From assembly GCA_007128085.1 (NCBI GenBank), contig SKYC01000213.1:1-5690 (forward strand): DNA of 5,690 nucleotides, in the 5' to 3' direction. Of the stretch, positions 1 through 5,690 are shown piece after piece. Origin of the DNA: Saprospiraceae bacterium (lineage in GTDB: Bacteria > Bacteroidota > Bacteroidia > Chitinophagales > Saprospiraceae). The position numbers and the translations under genes were made by a program. The notes under the pieces are model-generated. The model ran no database searches. It had not been told where the DNA came from and saw only the letters and a program-made list of their open reading frames with translations. How positions within the stretch are numbered: position 1 is the first letter of the stretch; every line of letters begins with the position of its first letter.

Positions 1-988
1 AACTGTGGTGATGAATTCCCGGGATTTTTGACTCTACCCCCAAGTAGAAGAGCAGGCTGGAAGGAGCCATCGTCCGCTTCGACCAGTAATCCGCGCTGTA
101 CTTTCTGAATTTTTCCGGAAGCACACATTGCTCAAAATGCCGGTAATCAGAAGAGTTGATTACAAAATCCGTTTCGAATCTGCCATCGGCCGTTTGTATT
201 CCCGCGATATTATTTCCCCTCATTTCCACCGAATCTACAGCGCTTCCGGGTCTTAGTCTGACTCCCAGATCCCGGTTGATTTTCTCCAGGGCTTTAACGG
301 TCTCAAACATACCTCCCATGGGGTACCAGGTACCCAGACTCAGGTCAGCGTGATTCATCAAGCTGTACAGAGCGGGAATTTTCCAGGGTGTTGCTCCGAG
401 AAACAATACCGGAAATTCCAGTATTTCGCGAATCCTCCGGTCTTTGAATTCGGCCCGTACTACTGAGGACAGAGATTTAAACATTTGGAGTTTAAAAAAA
501 CTCGACAAAATCCGAAAGTCAGCAAATTCGAGGACTGAATGAGAAGGTTTCCATACAAATTCCTCCATGCCCACCTTGTATTTATATGCGGCTTCATCTA
601 AGAATCTTTGAAGTTTTACACCACTTCCCTTTTCTATTTTTTCAAACTTTTCTTTCAACTCAGTTAAACCAGCCGGAACTTCAAACTCAGAGTGGCTGAA
701 AAAAACCTTGTAGGATGGATCCAGGCGTTTTAATTCGTAAAAGTCTGACAGCTGGTATCCCAGGGAATCAAAAATATGTTCGAATACATCAGGCATCCAA
801 TACCAACTCGGCCCCATGTCAAAGGTAAAACCGAGGGAGTGAAACTGTCGGGCGCGGCCCCCCAGGGTTGGATTTTTTTCAAATAAATCCACTGAATAGC
901 CGGCTTTTGCCATGGTAGCAGCCGCCACCAGGCCGGAAAAACCACCACCTATCACTGAAACTTTTTGCTCCATACGATCTTTACTCAT
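1..988 (-). CDS. crtI: Phytoene desaturase (CrtI family), C-terminus cut off by the window edge
   Basis: This is an FAD-dependent carotenoid desaturase, which by family knowledge introduces double bases into phytoene on the way to lycopene, at the membrane. More precisely it introduces double bonds. About 329 codons are present of a family length near 490, so the C-terminal FAD-contact region is missing. Numbering from the ATG at 988, an N-terminal dinucleotide-binding fold is clear: VIGGGFSGL at about residues 12-20, an acidic E37 ending the second strand, then GGRARQF at 43-49. GTWYPMGGMF at 219-228 and MAPSSLLFYLGV at 307-318 are typical of CrtI rather than of other amine-oxidase-fold enzymes. 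Three in-frame ATGs (997, 988, 973) could be the start; none has a Shine-Dalgarno sequence. I chose 988 because it gives a short MSKDR lead before the fold, but 973 is equally plausible. A related step such as CrtD-type desaturation cannot be excluded. A crtB gene may follow beyond the left edge, as is common in Bacteroidota; that is inference. Confidence 0.9.
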   Translation of the reverse strand, partial: MSKDRMEQKVSVIGGGFSGLVAAATMAKAGYSVDLFEKNPTLGGRARQFHSLGFTFDMGPSWYWMPDVFEHIFDSLGYQLSDFYELKRLDPSYKVFFSHSEFEVPAGLTELKEKFEKIEKGSGVKLQRFLDEAAYKYKVGMEEFVWKPSHSVLEFADFRILSSFFKLQMFKSLSSVVRAEFKDRRIREILEFPVLFLGATPWKIPALYSLMNHADLSLGTWYPMGGMFETVKALEKINRDLGVRLRPGSAVDSVEMRGNNIAGIQTADGRFETDFVINSSDYRHFEQCVLPEKFRKYSADYWSKRTMAPSSLLFYLGVESKIPGIHHHS

Positions 989-1043
989 TAAGTACATACT
1001 CGGAAGGGTGTGAACGCCCCGTCTAAAAAAAGGTATCGTTTGC

Positions 1044-1073
1044 GAACCATGAATGGTTACCCATTTCTGTAAC
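1044..1073. promoter_or_regulatory. Two overlapping small inverted repeats upstream of crtI, possible operator
   Basis: AACCAT-GA-ATGGTT (1045-1058) is a perfect 6+6 inverted repeat with a two-base spacer. It overlaps GTTAC-N8-GTAAC (1056-1073). Both lie about 55-85 bases before the crtI start, where a regulator or RNA structure could act. No clean TAnnTTTG box was found for crtI; the nearest is TACTCTTTG (minus strand, 1072-1080), which has one base too many. Repeats this short can arise by chance, so the regulatory role is only a suggestion. Confidence 0.25.
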
Positions 1074-1155
1074 AAAGAGTAAACTTGAGTAAATCATTTT
1101 TTGTTTAAACTTTGATGGTAAATTTATTCGATTTATTAAACAAAAACCCAGAAAA

Positions 1156-1176
1156 GAGAAATGAGAAATGAGAAAT
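1156..1176. repeat. Three tandem copies of a 7-base repeat, GAGAAAT
   Basis: Three perfect GAGAAAT units run head to tail, followed by a decayed fourth (GAGAGTG). The tract lies between the rpsA terminator and the crtI leader and is not in a credible gene. It is a simple-sequence repeat; no function can be read from it. Confidence 0.85.
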
Positions 1177-1192
1177 GAGAGTGAGAAGGGAT

Positions 1193-1240
1193 AAAAAAAA
1201 CAGGCAGCTCTCGACACGGGGGTCGGAACTGCCTGTTTTT
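1193..1240 (-). terminator. Intrinsic (Rho-independent) terminator of rpsA
   Basis: AAAAACAGGCAG (1196-1207) pairs perfectly with CTGCCTGTTTTT (1229-1240). A smaller inner stem, CGAC with GTCG, lies within the loop. Read on the minus strand, the hairpin begins 28 bases after the rpsA stop codon and ends in a run of eight U, the classic terminator form. The plus strand also has U's after the stem, so it could work in both directions, although no plus-strand gene ends here. It separates rpsA from crtI transcriptionally. Confidence 0.92.
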
Positions 1241-1268
1241 ATTCAGTTGATAACCGAAAGGAAATAAA

Positions 1269-3854
1269 TTACTTTTTCTCCTTGGCCTTATCGTCGCTAT
1301 CGTCCTTTTCTTCTGAACTGTCTTCTGCGTCTTCACTCTCTCCGGAAGGCGCGTCATCTGCAGCTGCCTTAGGTTCTTCGGCTTTCTCTTCGGCTTTCTC
1401 TTCTTCACCGGATTTTTCCTCGGCTTCCTGAGCTTCCGTCTCGGTCTCCTTTTTCTCAGACTTCACCTCCTCTTCCGGAGGGGCTTCATCCACTACTTTG
1501 GACTTCTTTTCCTCAGCCTCAGTTGACTTCTTATCCTCCTTTCCTTTTCCTTCTTCAGCGGCTTTGGCAGCCTCCTCATTGCCGTCGAACTGATCCTTGA
1601 GGTCGCTGAAAGCGCTCAATTCACCCAGAGTGGTTCTCTCCACACTTTTCTGGGTTTTCTTAATGGCCTTTGAAGTTTGTTTGCGCTCTTTCTCTTCCCC
1701 TTTTTTCACTTCTGCATCCGCCTCTCTCTGAATATCTTCCAGGTAGCGTTTGTGAGAAACCATTATGCGCTTGTCGTCTCTGTTGAACTCAATTACCTTA
1801 ACGGTGAGAACGTCTTCGACTTCTGCCATGACACCATCTTCCTTCCGGATGTGTTTAATCGGCGCAAAGGCCTCCAGTCCGTAGGGCAGTTGTACAATGG
1901 CTCCGCGATCGTCTTTTCTGATAATGGTCGCTTCGTGATAGGATCCGACAGGGAATACATTTTGGAAAGTATCCCATGGATTCTCTTCAATTTGTTTGTG
2001 ACCGAGGGACAGTTTTCTGCCTTCCTTGTCGATCTCCAGAATTACCACCTCGATATCATTACCCACTTTGGTAAATTCAGAGGGGTGTGAGAATCTCTTC
2101 GTCCAGGAGAGGTCTGAAATATGAACCATACCTCCGATACCTTCTTCAAGCTCTACAAAAACTCCGTAGGGAGTCAGGTTTTTCACTTCACCGGTATGAC
2201 GGCTTTCCACAGGGAATTTTTTATCAATCTCAGCCCATGGATCAGGACTCAGTTGTTTGATGCTGAGCGACATTTTTCTGTCGTCATTGTCTATGGTGAC
2301 CACCATGGCTTCCAGTTCTTCACCGAGCGTAAAGTACTCTCTGGCATTGATTGGCTGGTTGCTCCAGGAAACCTCCGAAACGTGAATCAACCCCTCAACA
2401 CCGGGCTGTATTTCCAGGAATGCACCGTAATCTTCTATGTTTACAATCTTCCCTTTGACCACGGCACCTTCTTTCATGCTGTCGTCGAGAATATCCCATG
2501 GATGAGGTTGGAGTTGTTTCAGACCCAGTGAAATTCTCTTTTTATTTTCATCGAAATCCAGAACCACCACATTGACCTTATCGTTGAGTGACAGTATTTC
2601 GCTCGGGTGGTTAATCCTACCCCATGAAATATCAGTAATATATAGAAGTCCGTCAACACCACCGAGATCCATAAAGGCACCGAAGTCAGTAAGGTTTTTA
2701 ACCACTCCTTCGAGCACCTGACCTTTTTCAAGGCCAGAAATAATCTGGTCTCTTTGTTCTGCTAGATCGCTTTCTATCAATGCCTTGTGGGAAACCACGG
2801 CATTTTTGATCATTTCATTGATTTTCACTACTTTAAAGTCCATGGTCTTTCCGACATAAGAATCGTAATCGATGATGGGCTTGATATCAATTTGCGAACC
2901 GGGGAGGAATGTTTCAAGACCTCCGCAATCGGCGATCAATCCCCCTTTGGTTTTGCTGATCACCTTACCTCTGATAATCGTACCGTTTTCGTATGAATCA
3001 ACAATGTTGTCCCAGGCCTTAAGCAATTTCGCTTTTCTCCTCGACAAAACAAGTTGCCCCTTCTCGTCTTCGGTTTTTTCAATGTATACATCCACTTCAT
3101 CCCCAACATCCAGGTCTGGCATATCGCGAAATTCAGAAAGAGATACCAGTCCATCTGATTTGTAATTCAGATCGAGCAATACATCGCCTTCGTAAATAGA
3201 CTTTACTTTCCCCTTTACGATCTGGCTGTCTTCCAAAAGTCTGAGGGTACTGTCGTACTCCTGCAACATGCTTTCGACCACCTCATCAGAATACGGCAAT
3301 TTGTAATTGTTGCCGAGCTCCCAATCAAATTCGTCGTGCACCTCACCGGTGCGCGGATCTACATAAACATCCTCTTCGGACTCAGCTTCTGCATCTTCCG
3401 CAACAGGCTCTTTCTCTTTTTCCTCCTTTTCAGCCTCTTTGGATGAGTCTTCACTTTCCGGAGTTTTTGGATCCTCCTTCTTTTCAGTGGCCGGCTCTTC
3501 TTTTTTTGATTCCTTTTTGGCGGTCACCTCTTCTTCCTTGGTCGCCTCTTTTTCAGTGGAAGCTTCAGACTTGGCAGTCTCCTTTTCAGCACTTACCTCT
3601 TCTTTAGCGTCTCCCTTTTCTTCGGTGGGTTCAGTTTTAGCAGTCGTCTCTTCGGCACTTACCTCCTCTTTAGCCGACTCTTTTTCTGTTGATGATTCAG
3701 TTTTGGCAGGCACCTCTTCAGCACTCACCTCTTTTTTAGAATCTTCTTTTTTTGCGGTAGAACTATCGACCTTTTCACTGACTTTTTTATCTTCAGCAGG
3801 TTGATTTTCAGGAGATTCTACCTTCTCCTTTTCTTGATTCTTGTCTTCTGACAT
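1269..3854 (-). CDS. rpsA: Ribosomal protein bS1 with six S1 domains and long charged arms at both ends
   Basis: bS1 is the small-subunit protein that binds mRNA and helps place it for translation initiation. This copy has 861 residues, against roughly 560-620 usual for the family. Six S1 (OB-fold) RNA-binding domains lie at about 211-273, 293-357, 378-447, 463-534, 550-621 and 637-703. The best copies show GxVKNLTDFGAFMDLGGVDG and HISDLSW-type signatures, and PW linkers (452-453, 539-540, 626-627) follow domains 3 to 5. Residues 189-205 match in position the short helix by which bS1 docks on uS2 (inference). Before it, residues 1-160 are almost entirely K, E, S, A and T with 22-residue repeats at 42-107. 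After domain 6 come a basic segment, a TLGELSAFSDLKDQF stretch (about 742-756) and an acidic, probably disordered tail to the end. The start is fixed by an in-frame stop at 3870-3872 and no earlier ATG. The leader has no Shine-Dalgarno sequence. Promoter and terminator are both visible, so it is probably monocistronic. Confidence 0.96.
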   Translation of the reverse strand: MSEDKNQEKEKVESPENQPAEDKKVSEKVDSSTAKKEDSKKEVSAEEVPAKTESSTEKESAKEEVSAEETTAKTEPTEEKGDAKEEVSAEKETAKSEASTEKEATKEEEVTAKKESKKEEPATEKKEDPKTPESEDSSKEAEKEEKEKEPVAEDAEAESEEDVYVDPRTGEVHDEFDWELGNNYKLPYSDEVVESMLQEYDSTLRLLEDSQIVKGKVKSIYEGDVLLDLNYKSDGLVSLSEFRDMPDLDVGDEVDVYIEKTEDEKGQLVLSRRKAKLLKAWDNIVDSYENGTIIRGKVISKTKGGLIADCGGLETFLPGSQIDIKPIIDYDSYVGKTMDFKVVKINEMIKNAVVSHKALIESDLAEQRDQIISGLEKGQVLEGVVKNLTDFGAFMDLGGVDGLLYITDISWGRINHPSEILSLNDKVNVVVLDFDENKKRISLGLKQLQPHPWDILDDSMKEGAVVKGKIVNIEDYGAFLEIQPGVEGLIHVSEVSWSNQPINAREYFTLGEELEAMVVTIDNDDRKMSLSIKQLSPDPWAEIDKKFPVESRHTGEVKNLTPYGVFVELEEGIGGMVHISDLSWTKRFSHPSEFTKVGNDIEVVILEIDKEGRKLSLGHKQIEENPWDTFQNVFPVGSYHEATIIRKDDRGAIVQLPYGLEAFAPIKHIRKEDGVMAEVEDVLTVKVIEFNRDDKRIMVSHKRYLEDIQREADAEVKKGEEKERKQTSKAIKKTQKSVERTTLGELSAFSDLKDQFDGNEEAAKAAEEGKGKEDKKSTEAEEKKSKVVDEAPPEEEVKSEKKETETEAQEAEEKSGEEEKAEEKAEEPKAAADDAPSGESEDAEDSSEEKDDSDDKAKEKK
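3534..3731 (-). repeat. Three tandem 66-base repeats inside rpsA (22 residues each)
   Basis: bS1 residues 42-63, 64-85 and 86-107 form three units that each begin EVSAE and carry AK[TS]E at unit positions 9-12, then end in KE. Pairs of units share 13 to 15 of 22 residues. On the plus strand the marker GCACT[CT]ACCTC recurs at 3589, 3655 and 3721, exactly 66 bases apart. A degenerate fourth unit starts near residue 109. The period is a multiple of three, so gain or loss of a unit would keep the frame. Confidence 0.9.
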
Positions 3855-3899
3855 AATAAAGAATCTGTTTTAAATGGTTATAAAATATTTTTAGCGGCG

Positions 3900-3932
3900 C
3901 AAAGGTACGCTTTTTTCTAATTATATAACAAC
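3900..3932 (-). promoter_or_regulatory. Bacteroidota-type promoter of rpsA
   Basis: On the minus strand, TACCTTTG (3900-3907) matches the Bacteroidota -7 consensus TAnnTTTG exactly. A TTG-containing element (GTTG, 3929-3932, or TTGT, 3928-3931) sits 20-21 bases upstream, where the -33 TTTG element is expected. The box lies 45 bases before the start codon, so the untranslated leader would be about 40 bases and A/T-rich. Confidence 0.8.
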
Positions 3933-4102
3933 ACCAATTGCCTTTATAAAAAAATGATCCGAAGAGGAAGTAAAATTATTAACGCTCGTGTTTCCACCTT
4001 TTGATAAAATTGACCACCTGCCAATCATTTAGGGAAATGGGTCGGAAGGTTAAAAGCGCCACACACCATAAACTATAGAGTAATTTGTGGGAATTTCCCC
4101 TC

Positions 4103-4144
4103 AATGGGTAGAAACTGTAAAAACCAATGTTTTAGTTACCCATT
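4103..4144 (-). repeat. Imperfect hairpin downstream of gdhA
   Basis: AATGGGTA (4103-4110) and TACCCATT (4137-4144) are an 8-base perfect inverted repeat. Inside it AAAAC (4120-4124) and GTTTT (4129-4133) form a second short stem around a CAAT loop. Read on the minus strand it begins about 68 bases after the gdhA stop. It has no following U-run, so it is not a standard terminator; it may protect the gdhA mRNA end or be a protein-binding site. Confidence 0.5.
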
Positions 4145-4212
4145 AAAAATGACCATACCCGTATTTTAAAAATAATCTCCGGATCAGCGCGGGATGATAA
4201 GATAAAGTACTG

Positions 4213-5553
4213 CTAAAATACCCCCTGGTCCCTCATTGCCACATAGACTCTGACAAAACCACCGATATTGGCACCTTTTGCCAAATTGGGCACATCCCAG
4301 GAACTACCCCCGTATTTTTTACACCGGTCGTAAATTTCATTCATGGTTTTTTTCAAGAGAGAATCCACTTTGGATTTTTCCCAGGAGTACCTCAATTGAT
4401 TTTGGGTCATTTCAAGGGCTGAAACGGATACTCCCCCGGCATTGGAAGCTTTTCCCGGCGCATAAAAAACGCCGTTGTCCAAAAACAAATCAACTGCTTC
4501 AGAGGTACAGGGCATATTGGCACCTTCTGCGACAATCAAACAATCGTTGGAAATCAGTGTCTCGGCATCTTCTTTGAGTAGTTCGTTTTCGGTGGCACAT
4601 GGAAGTGCAATGTCACAGGGAATATCCCAGGATTTTTTACCTTCGTGGTATTCCACATCGAACTTATCGGTACATTCCGAAACCCTTCCCCTTTTTTCAA
4701 ACTTTAATTCCTTTATCCACTTCAATTGTTTGTCGGTAATACCGTCTTCAAAAACCACCACACCACCCGAGTCGGACAGTGTTCTGACTTTCATTCCCAT
4801 TTCTATGGCCTTTTCGCAGGCATAAAGTGCCACATTTCCCGATCCCGATATATTCATGGTAAGGCCTTTAGGATCTCTACCCAGGTCTTTGAGCATTTGT
4901 GCAACAAAGTACAGGCAACCGTAGCCTGTAGCCTCTTTTCTCAAATGACTTCCTGCCAGCTCCATGACTTTTCCGGTATAAGATCCACTAAAACTGTTTT
5001 TCAGTTTATCTGTATATCCAGCCAGGTAACCAATTTCCTTGGTCCCCACACCAATATCCCCGGCAGGAACATCTGTATTGTAATTGGTGTAGAAGTAAAA
5101 ATTGGATGCGAAGGCCTGGCAAAACCTCATGATGTCTGAATCATTGTAATCGCGGGGATTAAAATCAGCACCCCCTTTAGCACCTCCGAGATTAAAACCC
5201 GTCAAACTGTTTTTGAGGGTTTGTTCAAAAGCCAAAAACTTAAATACACTCAAATTAACCGAGGGGTGAAACCTCAACCCACCCTTATAGACCCCCAGTG
5301 CTTTATTGAACTGCACCCGGTATCCTCTGTTCAATCGCTCTTTGTTGTCGCTATCTACCCAACTGACGCGAAAATCGATGATTCTATCGGGCTCCACCAT
5401 TCTTCGAATAATGCCCTCATCCCTGAACTCTTCGTGCTCCTTTAAGAAGTCTCGGATCTTAAACAAAAAAGAATCGGTCGCTTGCAGAAACTCCGTTTGA
5501 TTTTCGTATTTTTCATGCAATTCTGAGAGAATACCGTCTACATCGATTGGCAT
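4213..5553 (-). CDS. gdhA: Glutamate dehydrogenase, probably NADP-specific
   Basis: This enzyme converts 2-oxoglutarate and ammonium to glutamate in the cytoplasm, usually with NADPH, and so assimilates nitrogen. At 446 residues it is full length for the hexameric bacterial family. Visible signatures are KGGLRFHPSV from K90, the GGAKGG loop with catalytic K126 (two positions off K128 of the E. coli enzyme), PAGDIGVG with D166, and RKEATGYG at 205-212. A second, dinucleotide-binding domain follows with SGSGNVA at 236-242, then AEGANMP at 342-348 and NAGGVSVSALEMTQN at 371-385. SDSGG at 260-264, after the second strand, resembles the NADP-type enzymes. The cofactor call is therefore a prediction. 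The segment at 193-204 (TGKVMELAGSHL) departs from the usual GKGL..GGSL form. The start is secure: an in-frame stop lies at 5569-5571 with no ATG between. No Shine-Dalgarno sequence precedes it. It is 358 bases from rpsA and likely has its own promoter. Confidence 0.97.
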   Translation of the reverse strand: MPIDVDGILSELHEKYENQTEFLQATDSFLFKIRDFLKEHEEFRDEGIIRRMVEPDRIIDFRVSWVDSDNKERLNRGYRVQFNKALGVYKGGLRFHPSVNLSVFKFLAFEQTLKNSLTGFNLGGAKGGADFNPRDYNDSDIMRFCQAFASNFYFYTNYNTDVPAGDIGVGTKEIGYLAGYTDKLKNSFSGSYTGKVMELAGSHLRKEATGYGCLYFVAQMLKDLGRDPKGLTMNISGSGNVALYACEKAIEMGMKVRTLSDSGGVVVFEDGITDKQLKWIKELKFEKRGRVSECTDKFDVEYHEGKKSWDIPCDIALPCATENELLKEDAETLISNDCLIVAEGANMPCTSEAVDLFLDNGVFYAPGKASNAGGVSVSALEMTQNQLRYSWEKSKVDSLLKKTMNEIYDRCKKYGGSSWDVPNLAKGANIGGFVRVYVAMRDQGVF

Positions 5554-5690
5554 AGGATAAAGTTTGGTTTACATTTATATTGTATTAATGAAAAATGCTC
5601 AGAAGTGTTCAATACCCCCTATTAAGAGTCCCCCCTTTTAATTTGAGTTGTTTCTGTGCAAGTGCACTTCGGTGATTCCGTTGGAGGAAA
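5554..5690. other. gdhA leader and unassigned right edge
   Basis: No gene can be called in these 137 bases. All three minus-strand frames entering from the right edge end in stops here, so the tail of an upstream gene may be included, but nothing identifies the frame. Two C-rich runs (5614-5618 and 5630-5635) and a small inverted repeat GTGCA-AG-TGCAC (5656-5667) are present. No exact TAnnTTTG promoter box for gdhA was found. Confidence 0.4.

Larger units (their letters stand above)
3855..4212. other. 358-base gap between gdhA and rpsA without a gene
   Basis: No credible coding region is present on either strand. The gap holds the gdhA 3' trailer, an imperfect hairpin (4103-4144), a perfect 11-base palindrome GGGAATTTCCC (4089-4099) and the rpsA promoter with its short leader. 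No hairpin followed by a U-run, the form of a standard terminator, was found behind gdhA. No tRNA or recognised small RNA was seen. Confidence 0.7.

Noticed and set aside
1023..1408. Minus-strand open frames of 64 and 90 codons around the rpsA end
   Set aside because: They run across the terminator hairpin and heptamer repeat, or overlap the rpsA tail in another frame, with low-complexity products.
1971..2505. Repeated CCCATGG-like words (near 1974, 2234 and 2495)
   Set aside because: They encode the proline-tryptophan linkers between successive S1 domains, so protein repetition explains them.
1677..2531. Plus-strand open frames of 136-137 codons (1677-2090 and 2121-2531)
   Set aside because: Both lie opposite the well-supported S1 domains of rpsA and their proteins show no recognisable family.
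3439..3804. A 121-codon plus-strand open frame rich in serine and phenylalanine
   Set aside because: It is antisense to the K/E-rich repeat arm of rpsA, and its periodic protein simply mirrors those repeats. It has no promoter or independent support.
4475..5139. Plus-strand open frames of 116 and 137 codons within gdhA
   Set aside because: They are antisense shadows of a complete, strongly conserved enzyme gene.
5656..5667. GTGCA-AG-TGCAC inverted repeat at the right edge
   Set aside because: Ten paired bases at an edge with no identified neighbouring gene is within chance expectation, so it is only mentioned in the edge description.
1..5690. The three genes as one operon or functional system
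   Set aside because: The gaps are 280 and 358 bases, rpsA has its own promoter and a strong terminator, and the three functions are unrelated.

Overview
This 5.7 kb window looks like a piece of a Bacteroidota chromosome. Three observations support that. The large ribosomal S1 gene is preceded by a good match to the Bacteroidota promoter (-7 box TAnnTTTG). The two genes with a secure start (rpsA and gdhA) have A/T-rich leaders without a Shine-Dalgarno sequence. The partial carotenoid gene closely resembles the phytoene desaturases of pigmented Bacteroidota. This assignment is an inference; I cannot name a genus.

All three genes are on the minus strand, so they read from right to left. At the right end (5554-5690) is the gdhA leader with no callable gene. 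gdhA (4213-5553) encodes a complete, probably NADP-type glutamate dehydrogenase. A 358-base gap (3855-4212) follows, with an imperfect hairpin, a small palindrome and the rpsA promoter. rpsA (1269-3854) encodes an 861-residue ribosomal protein bS1. It has six S1 domains flanked by long charged, probably disordered arms, and the N-terminal arm carries three exact-period 22-residue repeats. Just past its stop is a strong intrinsic terminator (about 1193-1240). A 280-base gap (989-1268) with a heptamer repeat and small inverted repeats separates it from crtI (1-988). crtI encodes the first two thirds of a phytoene desaturase and is cut by the left window edge.

The genes serve separate core functions: ammonium assimilation, translation initiation and carotenoid synthesis. 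Wide spacing, a private promoter for rpsA and a terminator after it argue that they are separate transcription units, not one operon. I see no tRNA, rRNA, CRISPR array, insertion sequence, phage gene or defence gene. I found no undescribed multi-gene system. The most unusual feature is the pair of expanded charged arms on bS1, with a tandem repeat in the N-terminal one.
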